Source: Alphaproteobacteria bacterium
GTDB lineage: Bacteria; Pseudomonadota; Alphaproteobacteria; Caulobacterales; Caulobacteraceae
Direction of reading: 5' to 3'
NCBI GenBank assembly: GCA_028869395.1
Contig: JAGWSE010000064.1
Location: forward strand, 1-8,298
DNA length: 8,298 bases
Position 1 is the first letter of the stretch; each line of letters starts with the position of its first letter. Positions 1-6,023 of this stretch are shown here, in pieces. Under the pieces are notes generated by a model. It ran no database searches and was not told the DNA's origin. It saw only the letters and a program-made list of their open reading frames with translations. Position numbers and translations under genes: made by a program.

Positions 1-355
1 ACGACCCTGGCCGGCTGGATCTGCGCGCCGCTGATCCTCGTCTTCGGGATCTATGTGGTGCTGCACGCGACCGTGACGCCGGGCGGCGGCTTCCAGGGCG
101 GGGCCATCGCCGCCTCGGGCCTGGCGCTCGGCTTCGTGGCCGGCGGCTACCACGCCTGGCGCCGCCTGGCCCGCTCGCCCGTGCTGGCGGCGATGGAAGC
201 GGCGGGCGCGCTCCTGTTCATCGGCTCCGGCCTGGCGGTCATGGCGGTTGGCGGCGCCTTCATGGAGAACCGCCTGCCGCTGGGCAAGGCCGGCGACATC
301 CTCTCCGGCGGGATCATGGTCACCGAGAACCTCGGCGTGGGCCTCGCGGTCTGCG
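1..355 (+). repeat. left copy of a duplicated mnhB segment
   Basis: This segment aligns without gaps to 7944-8298 (offset 7943). I count 18 mismatches, at 102, 105, 111, 120, 125, 129, 130, 141, 162, 189, 192, 193, 198, 201, 204, 245, 342 and 345. Fourteen fall in third codon positions and only four residues change. Bases 1-101 are identical in the two copies. The true left border of the duplication is outside the window. Confidence 0.95.
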
Positions 356-450
356 CCGCCTTCCTGATGCTGTTCCTGGAGTTCCTCGAGGAGACCCGCA
401 CGCGGAAACCCGCGGAGGAACCGGACCCCGACGGGGAGGGGGCGTCATGA
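1..450 (+). CDS. mnhB: Na+/H+ antiporter subunit MnhB/MrpB, 5'-truncated by window edge
   Basis: This is the C-terminal 149 residues of an MnhB-domain subunit of an Mrp-type cation/proton antiporter, an inner-membrane protein. The reading frame is open from base 1, so the true start lies outside the window; a GTG at 55 is internal. Visible are a hydrophobic helix (LILVFGIYVVLHA), the family hallmark PGGGFQGG at visible residues 27-34, and further membrane segments. A motif GKAGDILSGGIMVTENLGVG precedes the last helix, and the tail is acidic and charged. The stop overlaps the mnhC start (ATGA), indicating translational coupling. The second copy at the right end shows that about 112 residues are probably missing here, including an MbhE-like N-terminal extension. 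The family call is secure; which ion is exported cannot be told from sequence. Confidence 0.93.
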   Translation, partial: TTLAGWICAPLILVFGIYVVLHATVTPGGGFQGGAIAASGLALGFVAGGYHAWRRLARSPVLAAMEAAGALLFIGSGLAVMAVGGAFMENRLPLGKAGDILSGGIMVTENLGVGLAVCAAFLMLFLEFLEETRTRKPAEEPDPDGEGAS

Positions 451-812
451 GCGCGCTGCCCATGAACGCGCTACCCTGGGCGGTCTGCGCCTGGCTGTTC
501 GCGATCGGCCTCTACGGCGCTTCCACCAGCCGCAACTACCTGCACCTGATCGGCTGCCTCTCCGCGTGCCAGTCCTCCACCTATGTGCTGCTGCTGGCGA
601 TCGGCTACAGGCGGGGCGGCGCCGCCCCGGTGTTCCACGATCACCCGCCCGGGACGCCGGTGGTCGATCCTGTGATGCAGGCGCTGGCGCTCACCGACAT
701 CGTGGTGGGCGCGGCGGTCACAGCCCTGCTGCTGGCCATGGCCATCCAGGTCTTCAAGCGCCGCGGCGCGATCGACCCGCAGCGGCTGCGCCCGATGCAG
801 CCCCCCAAATGA
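447..812 (+). CDS. mnhC: Na+/H+ antiporter subunit MnhC/MrpC (NuoK-like)
   Basis: A 121-residue membrane protein, homologous to NuoK of complex I and a core subunit of the Mrp complex, which associates with MrpD. Three hydrophobic segments are seen at about 10-27, 33-53 and 79-103. The family signature before the last helix is present: D74-P75 followed by QALALTDIVVG at 78-88. The length is close to the usual 110-125. A short polar loop (about 54-73, with HDHPPG) precedes the signature, as in the family. The start ATG overlaps the mnhB stop, and the stop overlaps the mnhD start (both ATGA), so the three genes are read as one unit. A second Met at residue 6 is a possible alternative start, but the overlap favours the first. 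Nothing in it looks damaged. Confidence 0.93.
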   Translation: MSALPMNALPWAVCAWLFAIGLYGASTSRNYLHLIGCLSACQSSTYVLLLAIGYRRGGAAPVFHDHPPGTPVVDPVMQALALTDIVVGAAVTALLLAMAIQVFKRRGAIDPQRLRPMQPPK

Positions 813-2563
813 GCGAGCTCGCGGGGCGCCTCCTGCCGCTTGTGGTGGCCGCGCCCCTGGCGGTGGCGGCCATCATGCTGGCCACGGCCCACCTCCTGCC
901 GCCGAAGGTCCCCGACGTGATCGCCATCGCGACCGCCGCGGCGGTCGCCGGCCTCTGCGGCTGGCTGGCGGTGGTGGCGAGCGGGATCGGTCCGGCCGGT
1001 CAGTGGTTCGGCGGCTGGACCCCGGTCGGCGGGATCCGCTTGGGGATCCTCTTCGTGGGCGATCCGGCCAGCGCGACCATGGCGGGGCTCTGCGCGGTGG
1101 TGGTGGCCCTGAGCACCCTCTTCGCCTGGGGCTTCTTCGACGAGGTCCACGCCCACTTCCATGTGCTGATGCTGTTGTTCCTGGCCGCGATGGTGGGCTT
1201 CTGCCTCACCCAGGACCTGTTCAACCTCTTCGTCTGGTTCGAGCTGATGAGCGTGGCCGCCTATGCGCTCACGGCCTACAAGCTGGCGGCCTCTTCCCTG
1301 GAAGGGGCGCTGAACTTCACCGTCGTCAACAGCTTCGCCAGCATCGCCATGCTGGCGGGCGTCGGCCTGCTCTACGCCCGTGCGGGCCAGCTGGACATGA
1401 CCGCCATGGGCCAGGCCCTGGCGCGGGACGGGCGCGATCCCCTGGTCGCCGGCGGCTTCTGCCTGGTGGCGACGGCGCTGCTGACCAAGGCCGCCGTGGT
1501 GCCGTTCCAGGCCTGGCTGGCGGACGCGCACGGCGTTGCGCCCAGCCCGGTCTCCGTCGTCTTCTCCGCGGTCATGGTGCCGCTGGGCCTGTTCGGGCTG
1601 GCCAAGCTGGACTGGCTGGTGTTCGCCCATTGCGAGATCGTCCAGAGCATCCTGCGCGACCTGCTGCTGCCGCTCGGCTGCGCCACGGCCGTGACCGGCG
1701 GGCTGATGGCCTGGCTGCAGCGCCACCTGAAGCGGCTGCTGGGCTTCTCGACCGTGGCGCACATGGGCGTGGTCCTGATCGGCCTGACGAGCCGCGAGAC
1801 CGTCGGCGCCGCGGGCTTCCTCGCCTATGCGACCGGCCACGCGATGGTGAAGGGCGCGCTGTTCATGGTCGCGGGCGTGCTCCTGTCGCTCAGGTCCTCC
1901 AATGACGAACTGGTGCTGCGGGGCAAAGGCGCCGGACTGGGGCCCACCGGCTGGCTGATGGCCGCCGCCGGGCTGCTCCTGGCCGGGGCGCCCCTGGGCG
2001 TCATGCATGCCGGCGACAGTCTGGTCGGCCACGCCGGGGAAATCGTCCTGCCGGTCTGGGCCGAAGCCGCGATCGTGCTTGGCGGCGCGCTGACCGGCGG
2101 CGCGGTCCTGCGCGCGGCCGGGCGCATCTTCCTGGGCCTTGGGGCGGCGCCTGGCCTGGAGGTCGAATCCCCGACCGAGCCGGAACGCGAGAAGGCCACG
2201 CGACCTCTCTGGCTGATGCTCCTTCCCTGCGCCCTGCTGCTCCTGGCCGACTTCTGGCCGGCGAGCTGGGCGGAACATGCCTCGCTCGCGGCGGCCGTGG
2301 CGAGCGGCCGGCTGCCCGCCGCCGTCTCACCCCCGGAGCTGCCGCCGCTGATCAGCGGCCTCGTCTCCACCGTCCTGGCGCTGTCGTTCGCGGCCGTCGC
2401 CCTTGGTCGGGCGCGCTGGCCAAGGTGGCTTCGCAGGGGCGGCGAAGCGGCCGCCGCAATGGTTCGTCCGTTGCGGGACCTCCACAGCGGCTTGGTGGGC
2501 GACTACCTCTCGTGGACAGCGGTCGGCATGGCGGCGCTGGTCGTGGCGGCGCTGCTCGCCTGA
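809..2563 (+). CDS. mnhD: Na+/H+ antiporter subunit MnhD/MrpD, proton-antiporter-like membrane subunit
   Basis: A 584-residue polytopic protein of the ND2/ND4/ND5 (Proton_antipo_M) family, the ion-translocating subunit of the complex. The start ATG at 809 overlaps the mnhC stop; the frame is open further upstream, but that part reads as a shadow of mnhC. Key family residues are present: the TM5 glutamate E145 (FVWFELMSVAAYALTAYK), the TM7 lysine K227 (LLTKAAVVPFQAWLADAHG), the PSPVSV loop at 245-250, K308 in HLKRLLGFSTVAHMG, and H344/K348 in GHAMVKGALF. The TM12 motif usually reading GxPPFxxFxGK is GAPLGVMHAGD (393-403), so the usual lysine is Asp403. At 584 residues it is longer than typical MrpD (about 490-500). 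The extra tail has a loop, a basic stretch, LHSGLVGDY (558-566) and a final helix. It is the last gene of its operon and converges on the kinase gene. Confidence 0.92.
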   Translation: MSELAGRLLPLVVAAPLAVAAIMLATAHLLPPKVPDVIAIATAAAVAGLCGWLAVVASGIGPAGQWFGGWTPVGGIRLGILFVGDPASATMAGLCAVVVALSTLFAWGFFDEVHAHFHVLMLLFLAAMVGFCLTQDLFNLFVWFELMSVAAYALTAYKLAASSLEGALNFTVVNSFASIAMLAGVGLLYARAGQLDMTAMGQALARDGRDPLVAGGFCLVATALLTKAAVVPFQAWLADAHGVAPSPVSVVFSAVMVPLGLFGLAKLDWLVFAHCEIVQSILRDLLLPLGCATAVTGGLMAWLQRHLKRLLGFSTVAHMGVVLIGLTSRETVGAAGFLAYATGHAMVKGALFMVAGVLLSLRSSNDELVLRGKGAGLGPTGWLMAAAGLLLAGAPLGVMHAGDSLVGHAGEIVLPVWAEAAIVLGGALTGGAVLRAAGRIFLGLGAAPGLEVESPTEPEREKATRPLWLMLLPCALLLLADFWPASWAEHASLAAAVASGRLPAAVSPPELPPLISGLVSTVLALSFAAVALGRARWPRWLRRGGEAAAAMVRPLRDLHSGLVGDYLSWTAVGMAALVVAALLA

Positions 2564-4449
2564 GCCGTGGATCGCGTCTCAGTTTGAATTATCAGCGCTG
2601 AGAATCCCCGCGGCCAGGACGCGGGGGACGAACGAAAACTGGGCTTGCAAACGCGGGTCCGAGTGCTAGTGGCGGGTTCTGAGCTGCGCGGTTGGTGCGG
2701 GAGAGATATTCGCACCTCCTGCGGACGAGAAGGGGGCCGGGCCTGCGGGCGCCGGCCCCGCTTCGTTTTGGGCCGCCACCTTCTTCTTGTAAGCGCCGCG
2801 CTTCTTGCCGGTGGCCTGCGGGCGCCGGGCCTCGATCCGCTCCGCGATATCTGCCAGCGACCACAGCTTGTCGGCGATCCTCCGGCGCCCAGGGCCGACG
2901 CGATGGCCTGGAAGAGCTCGGCGGCCATCACCGGCTTGCCGAGATGGCCGACGGCTCCGCAGGCCGCCGAGCGCCGGATGTCCTCGGCCGTGGCCTTGGC
3001 GGAGATCACCAGAACCGGCGGCGCGCCGGGGCGGCGGCCGATCTCCCGCGTGGCCGTGAGGCCGTCCATCACCGGCATCTGGATGTCCATCAGCACGAGG
3101 TCGAAGCGCTCCTGATCGAGCGCCTTGAGCGCCTCCTGGCCGTTCTCCGCCTCCGCCAGGGAAAAGGTCGCGGGATCCAGCATCAGCTCGATGACCCGTC
3201 GGTTGGTGGGGTTGTCGTCCACCACCAGCACGCGGACCCGGTCCTCCGGCGAGGCGTCCGCGCCAGCCGGGCTGATGACGGCGCCCTGCGGATTGCCCGC
3301 AAGCGGTGCGCAGAACCGGAAGACCGCGCCCTCGCCAGGCGCCGAGCTGGCCGTAAGCCGCCCGCCCATGAGCGTGGCGAGGTCGCGGCTGATGGCGAGG
3401 CCGAGGCCTGCGCCGCCATGGCGTCGGGAGACGCCGCCGTCCGCCTGCCGGAAGCGCTCGAAGAGCGCCTCCGCCAGGGCGGGATCGAAGCCTTCCCCGG
3501 TGTCGCCCACCTCCAGCGCCACCCAGCCGGGCTCGGGTCCGGGCTCCGCGCGGCACCAGACCCGCCCCTTGGCGGTGAACTTGATCGCATTGCTGAGAAG
3601 GTTGTTGAGGATCTGGGCGATCCGGTCGGCGTCACCCACCATGTCGGGAAGGTCGGTGGGAACCTCCACCTCGAGCTCGAGGCCCTTGCCCTCGGCCGTC
3701 GCCCGGAAGAGCCGGGCGCAGGCCGACACCACCTCGGCGAGGGAGAAGGGCGCCTCGACGAGGTCGATCCGCCCCGCTTCCAGCCTGGCGCTGTCAAGGA
3801 GGTCGGACAGCAGCCGCGCGAGGCTCTGCCCGGACTCCTCGATAGTGGCCACCAGCGCCTTCTGGCGCGGCGTGTCGCACTCGTCCTGCAGCATGCGCGC
3901 GACGCCAAGCACCCCGTTCAGGGGGGTTCGGATCTCATGGCTCACATTCGCCAGGAACTCGGACTTGGCGCGCGCCGCCGCGTCGGCCGCCCCGAGCGCC
4001 GCCTCCAGCTGTCGCACGGTCTCCTCCAGCTCCCGCTGGGTCCGGCGCGACTGCGCCTCGGCGCGGCGCCGGGCAAGCTGGTTCATCACCCGCGCCTTGG
4101 CGATCGCCAGGTCGACCGGCTTGGTGATGTAGTCATTGGCGCCCTGTTCAAGGGCCGCGACCACGTCCTCGGTCGCCGCCTTCGCCGTGACCATGACCAC
4201 CGGCAGATCTTCGGCCGACCGGTCCTGGCGGATGCGGGCCAGGACCTCCAGCCCGTCCATGCCGGGCATCACGACGTCGAGCAGCACCAGGTCGATTTCC
4301 GTCGTCGCGAGGATCTCCAGCGCGCGGGGGCCGTCAGCCGCTTCCATGATCTCGCAGCCGAGCCGCTGAAAGCGGCGGGCCAGGAGCTGGCGATTGTCGT
4401 CCACGTCGTCGACGATCAGCAGGCGCGGCGGCTGGGACTGCGAACTCAT
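2503..4449 (-). CDS. soluble hybrid sensor histidine kinase / response regulator (REC-HisKA-HATPase-REC), 3' end frameshifted
   Basis: A two-component phosphorelay protein with no membrane segment, so probably cytoplasmic. Numbered from the chosen start, REC1 spans about 8-125 with acidic pair D14/D15, phospho-acceptor D58 (LLDVVMPGMDG), T88 and K110. A helical linker follows at about 127-162. The HisKA domain has H171 in NVSHEIRTPLNG. HATPase_c has N287 (NLLSNAIKFT), the G1 box DTGEGF from D316, and the G2 box GAGLGLAIS at 346-354. REC2 has D411/D412, D455 (LMDIQMPVMDG), S483 and K505. All catalytic residues are present. Start at 4449 was chosen because GGAAGA lies 7 bases upstream; ATGs at 4455 and 4533 are alternatives. 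After about A522 (base 2884) the frame runs into low-complexity sequence and overlaps the mnhD 3' end by 61 bp. The likely real end is in another frame, at 2666. No PAS or other input domain is seen, so the signal is unknown. Confidence 0.88.
   Translation of the reverse strand: MSSQSQPPRLLIVDDVDDNRQLLARRFQRLGCEIMEAADGPRALEILATTEIDLVLLDVVMPGMDGLEVLARIRQDRSAEDLPVVMVTAKAATEDVVAALEQGANDYITKPVDLAIAKARVMNQLARRRAEAQSRRTQRELEETVRQLEAALGAADAAARAKSEFLANVSHEIRTPLNGVLGVARMLQDECDTPRQKALVATIEESGQSLARLLSDLLDSARLEAGRIDLVEAPFSLAEVVSACARLFRATAEGKGLELEVEVPTDLPDMVGDADRIAQILNNLLSNAIKFTAKGRVWCRAEPGPEPGWVALEVGDTGEGFDPALAEALFERFRQADGGVSRRHGGAGLGLAISRDLATLMGGRLTASSAPGEGAVFRFCAPLAGNPQGAVISPAGADASPEDRVRVLVVDDNPTNRRVIELMLDPATFSLAEAENGQEALKALDQERFDLVLMDIQMPVMDGLTATREIGRRPGAPPVLVISAKATAEDIRRSAACGAVGHLGKPVMAAELFQAIASALGAGGSPTSCGRWQISRSGSRPGARRPPARSAALTRRRWRPKTKRGRRPQARPPSRPQEVRISLPHQPRSSEPATSTRTRVCKPSFRSSPASWPRGFSALIIQTETRSTAQASSAATTSAAMPTAVHER
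2606..2626. terminator. GC-rich stem-loop between convergent genes, possible two-way terminator
   Basis: CCCCGCG (2606-2612) pairs perfectly with CGCGGGG (2620-2626) across a 7-base loop. It sits in the roughly 100-bp gap between the mnhD stop (2563) and the likely real end of the convergent kinase gene (2666). A weaker stem, TCTCAG 2577-2582 with CTGAGA 2598-2603, lies just before it. No T-run follows on either strand, so a classical intrinsic terminator is not proven; position is the main argument. Confidence 0.4.
2666..2884 (-). other. displaced C-terminal end of the kinase gene (frameshift)
   Basis: In the neighbouring minus frame, directly after the end of REC2, the sequence reads RRIADKLWSLADIAERIEA, then RRPQATGKKRGAYKKKV and an Ala/Pro-rich end, stopping at TAG 2666-2668. 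This looks like a real linker helix plus basic tail, whereas the continuing frame gives Arg/Ser/Pro-rich text. Adding one base near 2884 (for example a third C in GCGCC-GGAGG on the minus strand) joins REC2 to this tail and leaves a sensible gap to mnhD. Whether the lost base is a sequencing error or a mutation cannot be decided here. Confidence 0.6.
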
Positions 4450-4456
4450 GCACATT

Positions 4457-4462
4457 TCTTCC
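4457..4462 (-). promoter_or_regulatory. ribosome binding site that sets the kinase start at 4449
   Basis: The minus strand reads GGAAGA, then 7 bases, then ATG (4449-4447). The same motif touches the in-frame ATG at 4455 with almost no spacing, which argues for the 4449 start. Confidence 0.5.
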
Positions 4463-4822
4463 GGCTCGGGCAGGGAGGTCGGCCGCGCTTCGGCCGGCGC
4501 AGACCCTTGCGCCGCGCGCCAGCCTAGGCTCATGAACTTGCCGAACCCTGAATCGGGTCCTGCGCCCCAGGCGCTTGCACAATTTCCACGCCGCGAGCTT
4601 ACGAGGGATGGGCCGCCAGGTGGCGGCGGCGCCCTTCGGCTTCGGGGCGCTTCCCCCTTCTGACAGAGGGTGCGCCCTGGCCATCCTGTTCGCGCTCGGG
4701 GCGGTCGTCAGCGCGTTCAAGCACGAATAGGTTGGCGCGGCCGCAGCGCCCGTGGTCGCGGTCTTGTCGCTCGCCGTCCTGCACCGCAGGGGCCGCACGC
4801 TCTAGCGGATGGGCTGAGCGGC

Positions 4823-4841
4823 TCCGCCAGGTCCTGGCGGA
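4823..4841. repeat. 19-bp perfect interrupted palindrome
   Basis: TCCGCCAGGTCCTGGCGGA has 9-base arms around a single T. Read as RNA it can form CCGCCA/TGGCGG around a 5-base loop, followed on the + strand by ...CTCGTCTTTCG, so it could be a weak terminator. Read as DNA it is a two-fold symmetric site of operator type. No adjacent gene decides between the two. Confidence 0.5.
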
Positions 4842-5143
4842 CGGACCTCGTCTTTCGATAAATGGCGCCGGCGGGGGGTGCGCTCGGCTGCCTGCTCGCC
4901 TGCTGCGGGCGCCCGGTCTGCACCGAGATCCGTTCAACCGAATTCCTCCAGGCCAGCCCATAGCCGAGACCCTGCGGCCCGCTGTCCAGGCGGTGCTCGC
5001 CTCCGGGCCCCATCCGGTCCGCCCTCTGAGGGTTCTCCGTCACGCCCCAGAGCTGGCGCCGGGATATGGGGCAGGGGGATAGGGCAGAGCTGGGTCAGAG
5101 AGTATCAGCGAGACGGATCCGGACCTGATGTGAGCCGGAGGTC

Positions 5144-5374
5144 CTAGCGCGAACGGTCAGGATCGCGATTGTAGTCGCGGTTGTAATCGCCGCGGTCGCG
5201 ATGGTGATCGTAGTCACCGCGTCCGTAGTATTCGCCTTGGCCGTAGTATCCGCCTTGGCCGTAGTCGCGCCCGTAGTATCCCTGCCCATAGGAATCGTAG
5301 CCGTATTCGCTCGCGCACCCGGCGACACTAGCGGCGGCCGCCAGGGCGAGCAGGACGGGAATTCGAAGTCTCAT
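5144..5374 (-). CDS. small Tyr/Gly/Asp-rich lipoprotein, hypothetical
   Basis: A 76-residue protein I do not recognise. It opens with a lipoprotein signal peptide: basic MRLR, hydrophobic core PVLLALAAAASVAG, and lipobox VAGC with Cys20 as the lipidation site. The residue after Cys is Ala, not Asp, which under the usual rule favours the outer membrane. The mature part (57 residues) is highly biased, with 13 tyrosines and repeats such as GQGYYGRDYGQGGYYGQGEYYG, turning into a charged RDRGDYNRDYNRDPDRSR end. No fold or catalytic motif is visible. AAGGAGG stands 6 bases before the ATG, the best ribosome site in the window, which strongly supports a real, well translated gene. It stands alone, with about 300 non-coding bases upstream. 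A role in envelope or metal/proton buffering would be speculation. Confidence 0.72.
   Translation of the reverse strand: MRLRIPVLLALAAAASVAGCASEYGYDSYGQGYYGRDYGQGGYYGQGEYYGRGDYDHHRDRGDYNRDYNRDPDRSR
5224..5259 (-). repeat. 18-bp tandem repeat inside the lipoprotein gene
   Basis: Two adjacent 18-bp units (5224-5241 and 5242-5259) differ at one base (T/C at the ninth position) and encode the repeating Gly-Gln-Gly-x-Tyr-Tyr pattern. A decayed unit follows at 5260-5280. The repeat fits growth of the low-complexity region by slippage. Confidence 0.75.
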
Positions 5375-5676
5375 TGAAGGCCTCCTTTTGCGTGTCCCAT
5401 GCTAACGGCGCGTGATGCGGGGCCGTTCCGATGGCCACGCCCGAAGCTGTGCGCGGCGACGTCCCCGAAGGCTGCGAGTCAACGCCGGTCGCGGTGGCCT
5501 GCCCCCGCAGCTCGCGCGCCACACAGCTACCTCATGGACGTGGCTGGCCGGTGGCGGCTGTCGGACAGGAATCCGTGCTGCCTCTCGAACTCACCTTGGC
5601 CAGGCGGCCCACAGGCAGGGCGGCCTCGCCTTCATCAAAGGCCAGGTTGGCGGCGAGGGGGTTCCAGGCGCGAGGC
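5375..5676. other. intergenic stretch between the HTH gene end and the lipoprotein gene
   Basis: About 300 bases. Apart from the lipoprotein ribosome site, no gene, tRNA or clear repeat is visible. If the HTH gene were the antitoxin half of a hipBA pair, the toxin gene would be expected to begin here on the minus strand. No frame of adequate length or recognisable HipA sequence is present. Confidence 0.5.
5381..5387 (-). promoter_or_regulatory. strong Shine-Dalgarno site of the lipoprotein gene
   Basis: The minus strand reads AAGGAGG, 6 bases before ATG at 5374-5372. It is a near-complete match to the anti-Shine-Dalgarno sequence, unlike the weak or absent sites of most other genes here. Confidence 0.75.
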
Positions 5677-6007
5677 TCATGGGCGGTTCGCCCTTGGGGT
5701 GCGTGCCCTTGGGGCCCGCACCCGTTCCCGGCGAACCGCGGCCCCCGCCGCCTGCTGCGCCAGGAGCGCATCGAGCTCGGCCGCGGCGGGCATGGGAAAC
5801 AGACTGCCCAGTCCCGCCTCGCAGCGCAACGGCCGCCTTGACCATGTCCTCCAGCGACGCGCGACCCTCGGTCTCCAGCCGCCGCCAGGTCCGATAGGGG
5901 ATGCCGGCGCGCTGCGCGGCGTCGATCTGGCGCCACCCCAGCGCGATACGGCGCGCCTTGATGCGCCCCGCCAGCGCTTGGAGGATCTCGGTTGAGGTTG
6001 GATACAT
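5591..6007 (-). CDS. HipB-like helix-turn-helix (XRE family) regulator, frameshifted
   Basis: A small DNA-binding protein. Residues 1-63 (MYPTSTEILQALAGRIKARR onward) carry a helix-turn-helix of the XRE/Cro type: RRIALGWRQIDAAQRAGIPYRTWRRLETEGRASLEDMVKAAVALR. The start at 6007 matches the family N-terminus (MYPT...EIL.ALA.R...RR). An ATG at 6016 in the same frame is an alternative and would overlap the inverted repeat. There is no clear ribosome site. After L62-R63 the open frame continues as Gly/Arg/Pro-rich sequence to 5591. A plausible C-terminus lies in another frame and ends at 5677, giving a repaired length near 111 residues. The organisation resembles antitoxin-type regulators of hipBA systems, but no toxin partner is visible. 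It is divergent from mnhE and could act on that promoter as well as its own, which is inference from position only. Confidence 0.72.
   Translation of the reverse strand: MYPTSTEILQALAGRIKARRIALGWRQIDAAQRAGIPYRTWRRLETEGRASLEDMVKAAVALRGGTGQSVSHARRGRARCAPGAAGGGGRGSPGTGAGPKGTHPKGEPPMSLAPGTPSPPTWPLMKARPPCLWAAWPR
5677..5823 (-). other. displaced C-terminal end of the HTH gene (frameshift)
   Basis: In a different minus frame, the sequence directly following the HTH domain reads CEAGLGSLFPMPAAAELDAL, then LAQQAAGAAVRRERVRAPRA and a short basic tail to TGA at 5679-5677 (48 residues). The LR.E.GL..LFP...A...D..LA pattern is what follows the HTH in related regulators. The window has one GCGCT unit before GCGAG (minus strand, 5828-5819). 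A second copy of that 5-base unit would give A-L-R-C-E-A-G-L-G and restore the frame. Other changes of the same phase, such as a lost 2 bases, are also possible. Confidence 0.6.
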
Positions 6008-6023
6008 TGTCCACATAGGGACA
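6008..6023. promoter_or_regulatory. inverted repeat TGTCC-N6-GGACA, probable operator of the HTH gene
   Basis: Perfect 5-base arms (6008-6012 and 6019-6023) surround ACATAG and end one base before the HTH start codon. E. coli HipB binds TATCC-N8-GGATA operators in front of its own gene. The arms here are similar in form but the spacing differs. A lone TGTCC half-site lies at 6049-6053. Autoregulation is inferred, not shown. Confidence 0.4.

Larger units (their letters stand above)
4450..5143. other. gene-poor stretch upstream of the kinase
   Basis: About 690 bases with no convincing gene on either strand. The open frames here are short, Arg/Pro/Ala-rich and lack recognisable domains. The only protein-like fragment is a 40-residue + strand frame (4608-4730) ending in a hydrophobic stretch ALAILFALGAVVSAFKHE. 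A GAGGG run touches its ATG with no spacing, so I do not call it a gene. A 19-bp palindrome lies at 4823-4841. The kinase promoter should lie just above 4450 but no clear -35/-10 pair was seen. Confidence 0.5.

Noticed and set aside
566..808. An upstream extension of mnhD starting within mnhC
   Set aside because: The added 81 residues are Arg/Gly/His-rich and are an out-of-frame reading of mnhC. The ATG at 809 overlaps the mnhC stop as in the rest of the operon.
641..2278. A 545-residue open frame on the minus strand opposite mnhD
   Set aside because: Composition is Arg/Gln/Gly/His-rich without hydrophobic pattern or domains. It mirrors mnhD, whose family motifs are clear, and such antisense frames are usual in high-GC DNA.
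2692..4527. A 611-residue open frame on the plus strand opposite the kinase
   Set aside because: Rich in Arg, His, Gly and Leu with no recognisable domain. The minus strand holds complete REC, HisKA and HATPase motifs, so this is a shadow.
5532..5676. A decayed hipA toxin start downstream of the HTH gene
   Set aside because: A minus-strand stretch reading LAFDEGEAALPVGRLAK loosely recalls a HipA N-terminus, but the match is short, frames break at once and nothing HipA-like follows.
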